Source: Mesorhizobium waimense
GTDB lineage: Bacteria > Pseudomonadota > Alphaproteobacteria > Rhizobiales > Rhizobiaceae
Length of the DNA stretch: 64,000 nucleotides
Assembly (NCBI RefSeq): GCF_003601975.1
Contig: NZ_QZWZ01000001.1
Span: 434,001-498,000 of the forward strand
Reading direction: 5' to 3'
In this document: in pieces, positions 22,406 to 31,410 of the stretch
Layout: every line of letters begins with the position of its first letter
How positions within the stretch are numbered: the stretch's first letter is position 1
Program-made: the position numbers and the translations under genes
Notes under the pieces: generated by a model
Told to the model about the DNA's origin: nothing
Databases searched by the model: none
Seen by the model: only the letters and a program-made list of their open reading frames with translations

Positions 22406-24013
22406 TTATTCGTCCAGATCGGCTTTTGCCTGCGACGGTGCCGCCTTGGCCGATCCGCGTTGGACATTGCGCCGGATCATGCCGAAATCGGCGCCGCCGG
22501 TGGCAAACGCGGTGATGAAATAGAGCAGTGCTCCGCCTGCGACGAGACTGAGCAGCGTTGTCGCCTTGACGACCAGCGGCGAGCCGGGGCCGAGCCTGAC
22601 GGCCAACCAGTGCTCGGCGAAATAGAGCACTGCTCCCATCACCGCCGCCGACAGCACCAGCCTCGGAATGCGCTTCAACAGCGGCACGTCGCGGCCCCAA
22701 TGACCGCGGCGGATCAGCACGGCAAGCAGCATCAGCGCGTTGACCCAGCCGGCGACGGCCGAGGCTACCGCAATGCCCGGCGCGCCCATCGACGGGAACA
22801 GCGTCAGCGCGGTCGCGACGTTCACCGCAACCGAGATGGCGGCAAACATCATTGGCGTGCGCGTATCCTCGCGGGCGAAATAGCCGGGGGTAAATGCCTT
22901 GATCAGCACGAAGGCCGGTAGACCCAGGCCGAAGATCGCCAGGATCGCCGCCACGGTCGGCGTCGAATGGTTGGCGGCAAAGGCGCCGCGCTCATACACC
23001 AGCCGCACGATCGGCTCGGACATGACCCAGAGAGCGGCGGCTGCCGGCAAGGTCATGAACAGCGTGAACTCGACCGAGCGGTTCTGCAGGTTGGCTGCCT
23101 CGATCAGGTTGCCCGATTTCAGCGCCCGCGACAGTTCCGGCAACAGCACGATCGCGACCGCCACGCCGACGACACCAAGCGGTAATTGGTAGATGCGGTC
23201 GGCATAGGCGAGCGATGACACGGCGCTGTCCTGCGCCGAGGCGATCGCCGTGCCGATCAGCTGGTTGATCTGGGTGATGCCGCCGGTGATCGCCGCCGGC
23301 AGCGCCAGGATCAGCAACCGCTTGACGCTGGGCGTCATCTTCGGCCGGCGAAAACCGATCGAGATGCCAGCATGGCGCACCGCCACCCAGACGATGGCGA
23401 GTTGCACCAGCCCCGCCGCGAGCACCCCCCAGGACAAGCCGAAGCCGACGGCGCGTGCGTCGAGACCGTGGTACCAGGCATAGGCCAGCACGCCGATCAG
23501 GATGATGTTGAGGAACACCGGCGCCACCGCGGCGGCGAAATAGCGGCGCAGCGAGTTCAGCATGCCGGCCATCATGGCGCCGAGCGACATGCAGATCAGG
23601 TAGGGAAACATGATCGTTGCAAGCCGGACCGTCGTCTCGAACTTGCCCGGCGTGTCGGCAAAGCCCGGCGCCACCAAATAGCGCACGATCAGCGGCATCG
23701 ACAGTTCCATGACGATCGTCAGCGCCAGCAGCGCCGTGAACAGTACGCCGAACACTTCTTCGGAAAAGCGCTTGGCGCCTTCGGTGCCGTGGGTCTCGAT
23801 CTCCTTGGCGAACAGCGGCACGAAGGCGGCGTTGAAGGCGCCTTCGGCGAACAGCCGGCGGAAAGTGTTGGGAAACTGGAAGGCGGCGTTGAACGCGTCG
23901 GCGACCGGCCCGGTGCCGAGTGCGGCCGCCATCAGCATCTCGCGGCCGAAGCCCAGGGCGCGGCTCATCAGCGTGCCGGAAGCGACGGTGGCGAATTTCT
24001 TGACAAGGCTCAT
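22406..24013 (-). CDS. murJ: Lipid II flippase MurJ (MviN)
   Basis: Inner-membrane MOP-superfamily flippase for the peptidoglycan precursor lipid II, 535 aa with about fourteen helices. Signatures: GTLMSRALGFGREMLMAAAL at the N-terminus, AFNAAFQFPNTFRRLFAEGA followed by FNAAFVPLFAKE, and later AFTPGYFAREDTRTPM. It is essential in most Gram-negative bacteria. It follows glnD by 46 bp on the same strand, and the order glnD-murJ-trpS is a typical alphaproteobacterial core arrangement. Confidence 0.97.
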   Translation of the reverse strand: MSLVKKFATVASGTLMSRALGFGREMLMAAALGTGPVADAFNAAFQFPNTFRRLFAEGAFNAAFVPLFAKEIETHGTEGAKRFSEEVFGVLFTALLALTIVMELSMPLIVRYLVAPGFADTPGKFETTVRLATIMFPYLICMSLGAMMAGMLNSLRRYFAAAVAPVFLNIILIGVLAYAWYHGLDARAVGFGLSWGVLAAGLVQLAIVWVAVRHAGISIGFRRPKMTPSVKRLLILALPAAITGGITQINQLIGTAIASAQDSAVSSLAYADRIYQLPLGVVGVAVAIVLLPELSRALKSGNLIEAANLQNRSVEFTLFMTLPAAAALWVMSEPIVRLVYERGAFAANHSTPTVAAILAIFGLGLPAFVLIKAFTPGYFAREDTRTPMMFAAISVAVNVATALTLFPSMGAPGIAVASAVAGWVNALMLLAVLIRRGHWGRDVPLLKRIPRLVLSAAVMGAVLYFAEHWLAVRLGPGSPLVVKATTLLSLVAGGALLYFITAFATGGADFGMIRRNVQRGSAKAAPSQAKADLDE

Positions 24014-24059
24014 GCGCGGGGAGACTGACCGTGGGAATGGGACAAAGTGATGGTGATCC

Positions 24060-26861
24060 TCACTCGGCGGCCGCCTTGGCCTTGCCGTTGCGCTCGGGAG
24101 CTGTGCCTTCGAGGGTCTCGATCAGCCTTTTGTGGATGGTGGCCGTACGCGTCGGGCTGTCGATCTTCTGTCCCGTGAGGTCGGTGACATAGAAGGTGTC
24201 GATGACCTTCTCGCCAAAAGTGGTGATGTGCGCCGAAGCGATGTCGAGCGACAGATCCGACAGCGCGCCGGTGATCTCCGACAGCAGGCCCGGCCGGTCC
24301 AGCCCCTCGATCTCGATCACCGAGAAGCGGTTCGACAGCGCGTTGCGGATTTCGGCCCGCGGCGGAATGCGGAAGACCTTGGCGCCGCGCCGGGGCTTGG
24401 TGCGCTTCTCGATCATTTCGGGCAGCCAGCTCTTGCCCGACAGCACGTCCTCGATCAATCGGCCGACGCGCTCGGCGCGGCGGCGCTCATCCTCGTCGAG
24501 GTCGAATTCCCTCGAGATCAGGATGGTATCCAGCGCGCGGCCGTCGGAGGTGGTGAAGATCTGCGCGTCGACGATGTTGCCGCCGGCCCCGGCGCAGGCA
24601 CCGGCAATCACCGACAGCAGGCGCGGATGGTCCTGTGCCAGAACGGTGATCTCGGTCACCGCCTCGAACTGGTGGGTCTTGACCATGGTGGAGAGCTTCT
24701 TGCCTGCCGCGTCCGCCTCGCGGACGAATTCGGCGTGGCGCAGCTGGTCGGCGAGGTCCACTGTCAGCAGATAATTTTCGTAATGCTGGGCGACATAGCG
24801 CTTGCGGTCCTTGGCCGGCCAATCGGCCAGCGCCTCGGCCAGCCGCTCGCGCGCGGCGGCAGTGCGCTCGGCCCGCGACACTTCCGAGAAGCCGCCGGTC
24901 AAAAGCAGCTCGGTCTCGTAGTAGAGCGTGCGCAGCAACTGGCCCTTCCAGCCGTTCCACACACCCGGCCCGACGCCTCTGATGTCGCAGACGGTCAGGA
25001 TCAGCAGCAGTTTCAGCCGCTCGACCGACTGCACGATCGAGGCAAAATCCTCGATCGTCTTGCGGTCGTTGAGGTCGCGCGTTTGCGCCGTCATCGACAT
25101 CACGAGGTGGTTCTCGACCAGCCAGGCGACGGTTTCGGTGTCGGCCGCCGAAAGCCCCATATGCGGGCAGATGCGCCGCGCGATGCGCGCGCCGGCCTCC
25201 GAATGGTCCTCCAGGCGTCCCTTGGCGATGTCGTGCAGCAGCACCGCCACATAGAGCGCCGCGCGGCTTTTCTTCAGTCCGGGCATCAGCGTGTGGGACA
25301 GCGGATGCACCTTCTCGCCGTCGCCGCGCTCGATCTCGGCCAGCACGCCGATGCAGCGGATCAGGTGCTCGTCCACTGTGTAATGGTGGTACATCGAGAA
25401 CTGCATCATGGCGACGATCTTGCCGAAGTCCGGGATCAGCTTGGCGAGCAGCCCCGCCTCGTTCATGCGCCTGAGGTTGAGCTCGGCATTGCGATCCGAG
25501 GTCAAGATGTCGAGGAACAGCCGGTTGGCCTCCTCGTCGCGTCGCAGCGACTTGTTGACCAGGCCGAGCGAGCGGGTGAGCAGCTTGAGCGCATCGGGGT
25601 GGAACTCCAGCCCATGCTTGTCGGCGAACCAGAACAGCCTCAAGAGGTTGACCGGATCGCGCTCGAACACCATGTCGTCGGCGACGTTGATGCGGTGGTT
25701 GTCGATGATGAAATCCGACGTGCCGGCGAGCTTGCGCTTGCGGCGCGAGAAGGTGAGGAAGATACGGTTGAAGCCCGGCACATGCTTGGCCTGTTCCTCC
25801 TCCAGCGCCGCGCAGAAGATACGGGTCAGATCACCCACGTCCTTGGCGACGAGGAAATAGTGCTTCATGAAGCGCTCGACCGCCGACAGGCCTGGATGGG
25901 TGGTGTAGCCGAGCCGCTCGGCGATCTCGCGCTGGATGTCGAAATGCAGTCTCTCTTCCGGCTTGCCGGTGAGGAAATGCATGTGGCAGCGCACCGCCCA
26001 GAGAAAATCCTCGGCTTTCTGGAATTCGCGGTATTCGGCTTCGGTGAAGACACCCTTGTCGACCAGTTCCGCGCCGGTGCGCACGCGGTAAAAGTACTTG
26101 GCGATCCAGAACAGGGTCTGCAGGTCGCGCAGGCCGCCCTTGCCGTCCTTGACATTGGGTTCGACGAGATAGCGGCTTTCGCCGGCCTTGGCATGGCGTT
26201 CGTCGCGCTCGGCAAGCTTCGCCTGCACATATTCGGGCCCCGTCGTGCGCACCACCTCGTGGTCGAAGCGCAGCAGGAGCTCGTCATAGAGTTTCAGCTC
26301 GCCCCACAGGAAACGCGCTTCCAGGATCGAGGTGCGGATGGTGATGTCGGTACGCGACAGCCTCAGGCACTCGTCGATGTTGCGGGTGGCGTGGCCGACC
26401 TTCAGGCCGAGATCCCACAGCATGTAGAGCATGTACTCGACGATCTGCTCGCCCCACGGCGTCTGCTTGTAGGGCAGCAGGAACAGAAGATCGATATCGG
26501 AGCCCGGCGCCAGCGTGCCACGGCCATAGCCGCCGACCGCGACCACGGCCATGCGTTCGGCCGAAGACGGGTTCTTGACGCGGTAGACATAGGTCGCGGC
26601 GAAATCGTAAAGCGCGCGGATGAGCTCGTCCATGAGATGCGACAGCCGGGCGGCGCAGGCGGTGCCGCCGCCGTCGTCCTTCAGCATGGTCTCGGCGACC
26701 TTGCGGCCGTCGGCGAGCCGGCCCTTGAGCAGCTGGAGGACACGGCCCCGAATGGCCTGGCCGGAACCGTCGCCGGCCGTTGCCGCGGTCAGTGCCGTCA
26801 CCTCGCGGCGCAAGGCGTCGCCGTCGATCAGCTCGTCGAGTTTCAGGGATATTTTTGCCAT
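24060..26861 (-). CDS. glnD: Bifunctional [protein-PII] uridylyltransferase/uridylyl-removing enzyme GlnD
   Basis: Nitrogen sensor, 933 aa. Nucleotidyltransferase domain with [20 protein letters not shown] (about residues 110-129). Central region, then an HD domain with [20 protein letters not shown] for deuridylylation. Two C-terminal ACT domains begin near [20 protein letters not shown] and [20 protein letters not shown], binding glutamine. It modifies PII proteins (GlnB/GlnK) according to glutamine. The start [15 protein letters not shown] matches rhizobial homologues. The decayed GT25 gene lies immediately upstream. Confidence 0.97.
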   Translation of the reverse strand: MAKISLKLDELIDGDALRREVTALTAATAGDGSGQAIRGRVLQLLKGRLADGRKVAETMLKDDGGGTACAARLSHLMDELIRALYDFAATYVYRVKNPSSAERMAVVAVGGYGRGTLAPGSDIDLLFLLPYKQTPWGEQIVEYMLYMLWDLGLKVGHATRNIDECLRLSRTDITIRTSILEARFLWGELKLYDELLLRFDHEVVRTTGPEYVQAKLAERDERHAKAGESRYLVEPNVKDGKGGLRDLQTLFWIAKYFYRVRTGAELVDKGVFTEAEYREFQKAEDFLWAVRCHMHFLTGKPEERLHFDIQREIAERLGYTTHPGLSAVERFMKHYFLVAKDVGDLTRIFCAALEEEQAKHVPGFNRIFLTFSRRKRKLAGTSDFIIDNHRINVADDMVFERDPVNLLRLFWFADKHGLEFHPDALKLLTRSLGLVNKSLRRDEEANRLFLDILTSDRNAELNLRRMNEAGLLAKLIPDFGKIVAMMQFSMYHHYTVDEHLIRCIGVLAEIERGDGEKVHPLSHTLMPGLKKSRAALYVAVLLHDIAKGRLEDHSEAGARIARRICPHMGLSAADTETVAWLVENHLVMSMTAQTRDLNDRKTIEDFASIVQSVERLKLLLILTVCDIRGVGPGVWNGWKGQLLRTLYYETELLLTGGFSEVSRAERTAAARERLAEALADWPAKDRKRYVAQHYENYLLTVDLADQLRHAEFVREADAAGKKLSTMVKTHQFEAVTEITVLAQDHPRLLSVIAGACAGAGGNIVDAQIFTTSDGRALDTILISREFDLDEDERRRAERVGRLIEDVLSGKSWLPEMIEKRTKPRRGAKVFRIPPRAEIRNALSNRFSVIEIEGLDRPGLLSEITGALSDLSLDIASAHITTFGEKVIDTFYVTDLTGQKIDSPTRTATIHKRLIETLEGTAPERNGKAKAAAE

Positions 26862-26919
26862 ATGCGGAGGTCGGTCTCGCCTTTTTGGCGGCGTCTATAG
26901 CGTGTTTTCGCGGTGCTGG

Positions 26920-27330
26920 GTATGGGGCGGTCGAACACGCGCGGCCTGTTTCGAAACGATATAGCCCGCAGTGCCGAGATGCGCCCCCGGGAGCCTGGAC
27001 ACGGAATGGTCCAGTCGCTGTCGGCAAACAATTGGCGGGCCGCGGCTGAAATCAGCACTTCGTCCTCAAGGATTGCGGCGTAGACATCATTGCCTTCAGC
27101 GACAATGCGCCAGCATGCAATGTGGCTCAGAAAGCAAGCGATCTCGGCATCGGACAAGTTCGACGCAAAAGAATTCCTGTTTGGCGCTCCGGCCATGTCA
27201 GATGGTTGCGCGCATCGATCGCCGCAACCCGTTCAAACGCAACGCCGATGCGGGCCAGCTCCGCCGTCATGTGGGCAAGCCGGTCCCGGGACCGATCGAG
27301 CTTGATGACCAGACACTTCTTTGAGCGGGG
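26920..27330 (-). pseudogene. Decayed glycosyltransferase family 25 gene
   Basis: GT25-like text is spread over three frames on the minus strand. KKCLVIKLDRSRDRLAHMTA, then ELARIGVAFERVAAIDARNH lies near 27321-27190. LSDAEIACFLSHIACWRIVA with the AILEDEVLI acidic motif follows near 27150-27040. AHLGTAGYIVSKQAARV is in another frame near 26990-26935. Family members are about 250 aa and would continue further. Loss of frame and of the C-terminus shows it is non-functional. It probably once modified lipopolysaccharide. Confidence 0.75.
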
Positions 27331-27442
27331 ATCGATGCGATTGCGGGAAGTCGGCGTCCATAGCATATGGGCGCAATCGCGAGCGGTATTTCTCGAAAAT
27401 GCGATTTGGACCGTGCCTCGGCATGAAAGTCGAAACTGGCCC

Positions 27443-27473
27443 TTGACCTTCCAGTTACTGGAAGCCCTACCTC
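27443..27473 (+). promoter_or_regulatory. CueR/HmrR-type promoter of copA
   Basis: TTGACC (-35, 27443-27448), a 19-bp spacer, and TACCTC (-10, 27468-27473). The spacer holds the perfect dyad CTTCCAG-TTA-CTGGAAG (27448-27464). Over-long spacing with a CCTTCC/GGAAG dyad is the hallmark of copper MerR-family promoters such as E. coli copA. It lies 33 bp before the copA start. Confidence 0.85.
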
Positions 27474-27505
27474 CGCACCAGATCGACACATAAAAGGCAT
27501 TCCCG

Positions 27506-30013
27506 ATGGCCCAATCCGACCATGATCACCACGCGCACGCTGGCGGCTGCTGCTCCGCGAAAGGTGCCGCGCCAGGCGCGGCACCCGTCATCCGCGATCC
27601 AGTCTGCGGCATGACCGTCGATCCGGCCGCTGGCAAGCCGATGGCCGAGCATGGCGGCCAGGTTCGCCATTTCTGCAGCGAGCGCTGCCGCGCGAAATTC
27701 GTCGCCGAGCCGGAAAAATACCTGACGGCCACCGATCCCGTATGCGGCATGAGCGTCGACCGCGCCACCGCCAGGCACTTTCTTCGCCACGAAGGCCAGA
27801 GCTTCTATTTCTGTTCCGCCGGCTGCGAGGCGAAGTTCGAGGCGGAGCCGGCGAAATATCTCGGCGACAGGCCCGCGCCGCAGGCGATGCCGAAAGGCAC
27901 GCAATACACCTGCCCGATGCATCCCGAAATCATTCGCGACAAGCCCGGTGCCTGCCCGATCTGCGGCATGGCGCTGGAGCCGATGGGCGTGCCGACCGGC
28001 GACGCGGGGCCGAACCCGGAACTGGTGGATTTCACCAGGCGCTTCTGCGTCAGCGCAGTGCTGTCCTTGCCCTTGCTCGTCATCGCCATGGCGCCGATGC
28101 TCGGCCTGAGCTTCGAAAGCCTCATCGACGATCGAATGAAGACCTGGCTGGAACTGGCGCTGGCGAGCCCGGTGGTGCTCTGGGCGGCATTCCCCTTCTT
28201 CCATCGCGGCTGGCAGTCGGTCCTCAATCGCAGCCCCAACATGTGGACGCTGATTTCGCTGGGCGTCGGCGCCGCCTACTTCTACAGCGTCGTCGCCACG
28301 CTGTTTCCGGATCTCTTTCCGCATCAGTTCCGCGGCCACGGCGGTACTGTCCCGGTCTATTTCGAGGCCGCTGCCGTCATCGTCGCGCTGGTATTCCTTG
28401 GCCAGGTTCTCGAATTGCGCGCCCGTGAAAAGACCGGCTCGGCGATCCGCGCCCTGCTCGACCTGACGCCGAAGACGGCTAGGCTGATTGGCGCGGAAGG
28501 CTCCGAGACCGACGTGCCGCTCGACACGGTCAAGGCCGGTGACCGGCTGCGCATTCGCCCCGGCGATGCCGTGCCGGTCGACGGCACCGTGCTCGAAGGC
28601 CGCTCCTCGGTCGACGAATCGATGATATCTGGCGAGCCGCTGCCGGTCGAAAAGACCGAAGGCGATGCCCTGACCGGCGGCACGCTCAACAAGAATGGCA
28701 CGCTGATCATGCGTGCCGAGCGGATCGGTGCCGAGACCACGCTGGCCCGTATCGTCGAGCTCGTCGCCAAGGCGCAGCGTTCGCGCGCGCCGATCCAGGG
28801 GCTGGCCGATCGCGTCTCCTTCTATTTCGTGCCGGCCGTCGTGCTGGTCGCGATCATCGCCTTCGTCGCATGGGCAATCCTCGGTCCCGAGCCCAGCCTG
28901 ATCTTCGCCATTGTCTCGGCGGTGTCGGTGCTGATCATCGCCTGTCCCTGCGCGCTTGGCCTGGCGACGCCGATGTCGATCATGACCGCGACCGGGCGCG
29001 GCGCCCATGCCGGCGTGCTGATCAAGGAAGCCGCGGCGCTCGAACGCTTTGCCTCGGTCGATACGCTGATCGTCGACAAGACCGGTACCTTGACCGAGGG
29101 CCGGCCGCGATTGACCGATGTTGTCGCCGCCGAAGGCATGGCCGATAATGAATTGCTGGAGCTCGCCGCCGCCCTTGAAAAAGGTTCGGAGCATCCGCTG
29201 GCCGAGGCCATTGTCGATGGTGCCGGCGAACGGGGCCTGAAGGTCGCTGACGCCAGCGATTTCGAGGCGGTCACCGGCAAGGGTGTTTCCGGCACGGTGT
29301 CGGGCAGCAAAGTTGCGCTCGGCAATGCGGCGATGATGGCCGATCTCGGCATCGACACAGCGCCGCTCGGTGAACGGGCAACGGCGCTGCAAACGGACGG
29401 CAAGACTGTGATGTTCGTTGCCGTGGGCAAAAGGCTGGCGGGCATCGTCGCCGTCGCCGATCCGGTCAAGGCGACGACAGCGGAGGCGATCAAGGCGCTG
29501 CATGACAGGGGCTTGAGGATCATCATGGCGACCGGTGACAACGAACGCACGGCCAAGGCTATCGCCGGCAAGCTCGGCATCGACGAGGTTCGCGCCGGCC
29601 TGCTGCCGGAACAGAAGGCGGTACTTGTCGAGGAATTGCGCTCGAAAGGCGCCGGTGTCGCCATGGCCGGCGACGGCGTCAACGATGCGCCTGCGCTCGC
29701 TGTCGCCGATGTCGGCATCGCCATGGGCACCGGCGCCGATGTCGCGGTCGAAAGCGCCGGAATCACCCTGGTCAAGGGCGACCTCAACGGCATCGTCAGG
29801 GCGCGTACGCTCGCCCAGGCGACGATCCGCAACATTCGCCAGAACCTGTTCTTCGCCTTCCTCTACAACGTGCTCGGCGTGCCGGTCGCGGCCGGCGTGC
29901 TCTATCCGCTCACCGGCACGCTTTTGTCGCCGATGCTGGCGGCGGCGGCCATGAGCCTGTCCTCGGTCTCGGTTATCGCCAATGCCTTGCGGCTGAGAAC
30001 GTTGAAACTCTGA
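27506..30013 (+). CDS. copA: Cu(I)-exporting P1B-type ATPase
   Basis: 835-aa inner-membrane copper exporter. The N-terminus is His/Cys-rich (DHDHHAHAGGCCS). Two YHS domains follow (VIRDPVCGMTVD at about 28 and ATDPVCGMSVD at about 76), then a heavy-metal-binding domain with YTCPMHPEI and ACPICGMALEP. There is no classical HMA domain. The ATPase core has IACPCALGLATP (CPC metal site, about 480), DKTGTLTEG (phosphorylated Asp about 524), SEHPLAEAI and GDGVNDAPALAVADVG. The upstream CueR-type promoter implies copper induction. A DUF305 copper-associated protein follows 43 bp downstream. Confidence 0.95.
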   Translation: MAQSDHDHHAHAGGCCSAKGAAPGAAPVIRDPVCGMTVDPAAGKPMAEHGGQVRHFCSERCRAKFVAEPEKYLTATDPVCGMSVDRATARHFLRHEGQSFYFCSAGCEAKFEAEPAKYLGDRPAPQAMPKGTQYTCPMHPEIIRDKPGACPICGMALEPMGVPTGDAGPNPELVDFTRRFCVSAVLSLPLLVIAMAPMLGLSFESLIDDRMKTWLELALASPVVLWAAFPFFHRGWQSVLNRSPNMWTLISLGVGAAYFYSVVATLFPDLFPHQFRGHGGTVPVYFEAAAVIVALVFLGQVLELRAREKTGSAIRALLDLTPKTARLIGAEGSETDVPLDTVKAGDRLRIRPGDAVPVDGTVLEGRSSVDESMISGEPLPVEKTEGDALTGGTLNKNGTLIMRAERIGAETTLARIVELVAKAQRSRAPIQGLADRVSFYFVPAVVLVAIIAFVAWAILGPEPSLIFAIVSAVSVLIIACPCALGLATPMSIMTATGRGAHAGVLIKEAAALERFASVDTLIVDKTGTLTEGRPRLTDVVAAEGMADNELLELAAALEKGSEHPLAEAIVDGAGERGLKVADASDFEAVTGKGVSGTVSGSKVALGNAAMMADLGIDTAPLGERATALQTDGKTVMFVAVGKRLAGIVAVADPVKATTAEAIKALHDRGLRIIMATGDNERTAKAIAGKLGIDEVRAGLLPEQKAVLVEELRSKGAGVAMAGDGVNDAPALAVADVGIAMGTGADVAVESAGITLVKGDLNGIVRARTLAQATIRNIRQNLFFAFLYNVLGVPVAAGVLYPLTGTLLSPMLAAAAMSLSSVSVIANALRLRTLKL

Positions 30014-30056
30014 GCAAACCTCCCAATACGACATTCCATTCAACAGGAGATCACGG

Positions 30057-30449
30057 ATGAATTTGGCCAAGAAGATTGTGCTTTTGCTGATGGCGGCCGG
30101 AATGCTGCTCGCGGTGTTCCTCGAAAGCGTTCCTGCACAGTCCGAGGAGATGAAGCACGACATGTCCGGCATGGCGATGGGCGCCGACAGCCCTTCGAGC
30201 GCCGGCTACAAGGCGGCGATGGACAAGATGCACGCCGACATGATGGCGATCGAAAGTACCGGCAATGCCGACGTCGATTTCGTCCGCGGCATGATCCCGC
30301 ATCATCAAGGCGCGATCGACATGGCCAAGGTCGAGCTGGCCAACGGCAAGGACCCGGAAATCCGCAAGCTGGCTGAAGGCGTCATCGCAGCGCAGGAAGC
30401 CGAGATCAAAGAGATGCAGGCCTGGCTCGCCGCCCATCCGGTAAAATAG
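30057..30449 (+). CDS. DUF305 family secreted protein, probable copper binder
   Basis: 130-aa protein with a signal or anchor segment, [20 protein letters not shown]. The mature part begins with a Met/His-rich stretch ([11 protein letters not shown]). The DUF305 core reads [20 protein letters not shown] with the conserved HH, plus [14 protein letters not shown] at the end. Related proteins bind copper in the periplasm (CopM type); this role is inferred from family and position directly behind copA. AGGAGAT lies nine bases before the ATG. It is probably co-transcribed with copA. Confidence 0.88.
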   Translation: MNLAKKIVLLLMAAGMLLAVFLESVPAQSEEMKHDMSGMAMGADSPSSAGYKAAMDKMHADMMAIESTGNADVDFVRGMIPHHQGAIDMAKVELANGKDPEIRKLAEGVIAAQEAEIKEMQAWLAAHPVK

Positions 30450-30540
30450 CAGCAGGCGTAACCGCGAACGTTCGGAAAAGACTTTCGTCTGGATTTCCCG
30501 CCTCGCCTGTGCTGCGATCCGGCACCAAGTGGAGCACGCC

Positions 30541-31386
30541 ATGCCGTCAACGATCAGAACCACCACTCTGCCCTCAAGCGAAGCCGTTGCCGTGCTCGGC
30601 CAGGGCACCTGGAAAATGGGCGAGGACGCACGTCGCCGTGCCGATGAGGTGAAGGCGCTTCAGCTCGGGCTGGACCTTGGCGTCACGCTGATCGACACCG
30701 CCGAAATGTATGCCAGCGGCGGCGCCGAGGAGGTGGTGGCGGAGGCCATTGCCGGGCGCCGTGACGAGACCTTCCTGGTCTCCAAGGTGCTGCCGTCCAA
30801 CGCCTCGCGCGCCGGCGTCCAGCGGGCCTGCGAGAGCAGCCTGAAACGCCTCGCGACCGACCGCATCGATCTCTATCTCTTGCATTGGCCGGGCAGCGTG
30901 CCTTTGGCGGAGACGGTCGAGGTGTTCGAGGCGCTGAAAAAGGCCGGCAAGATCCGCCACTGGGGCGTCAGCAACTTCGACACCGACGAGATGGAGGAAC
31001 TGGTCGGCCTGCCTGCCGGCGGCGATGTCCAGACCAACCAGGTGCTCTACAATCTGTCGCGGCGCGGCCCCGAATTCGACCTCGCGCCGTGGAGCCGCAA
31101 ACGCGGCATCCCACTGATGGCCTATTCGCCTGTCGAACAGGGCGCCTTGGCGCGCAATGCCAGGCTCGACGCCATCGCCGATCGCCACAATGCCACGCCG
31201 GCGCAGATCGCCCTTGCCTGGGTGATGGCGCAGCCGGGCGTCATCGCCATTCCGAAGGCGACCAGGCAGGAGCATGTGCGCCAGAACGCCGCCGCGCTCG
31301 ACATCAAGCTGAGTTCAGAGGATATCGCCGAGCTCGACCGCGCCTTCCCGCCACCGACGCGCAAGCGCGGGCTGGAGATGATCTGA
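30541..31386 (+). CDS. Aldo/keto reductase
   Basis: 281-aa NAD(P)H-dependent oxidoreductase with a TIM-barrel fold. Catalytic tetrad positions are visible: Asp and Tyr in [15 protein letters not shown], Lys in [11 protein letters not shown], and His in LYLLHWPGS. The cofactor region is [15 protein letters not shown] use ATG 30541, with GGAG six bases upstream; a GTG at 30529 is possible. It follows the copper genes in the same direction after 91 bp; a functional link is not evident. Substrate is unknown. Confidence 0.93.
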   Translation: MPSTIRTTTLPSSEAVAVLGQGTWKMGEDARRRADEVKALQLGLDLGVTLIDTAEMYASGGAEEVVAEAIAGRRDETFLVSKVLPSNASRAGVQRACESSLKRLATDRIDLYLLHWPGSVPLAETVEVFEALKKAGKIRHWGVSNFDTDEMEELVGLPAGGDVQTNQVLYNLSRRGPEFDLAPWSRKRGIPLMAYSPVEQGALARNARLDAIADRHNATPAQIALAWVMAQPGVIAIPKATRQEHVRQNAAALDIKLSSEDIAELDRAFPPPTRKRGLEMI

Positions 31387-31410
31387 GCGGCAGCTTCGGC
31401 GACGCAGCTC

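Noticed and set aside
24132..26900. 922-codon open frame opposite glnD
   Set aside because: Shadow frame; the glnD domains occupy the other strand completely.
27467..30172. 901-codon open frame opposite copA
   Set aside because: Low-complexity His/Arg/Gly/Asp composition typical of an antisense frame; copA is unambiguous.
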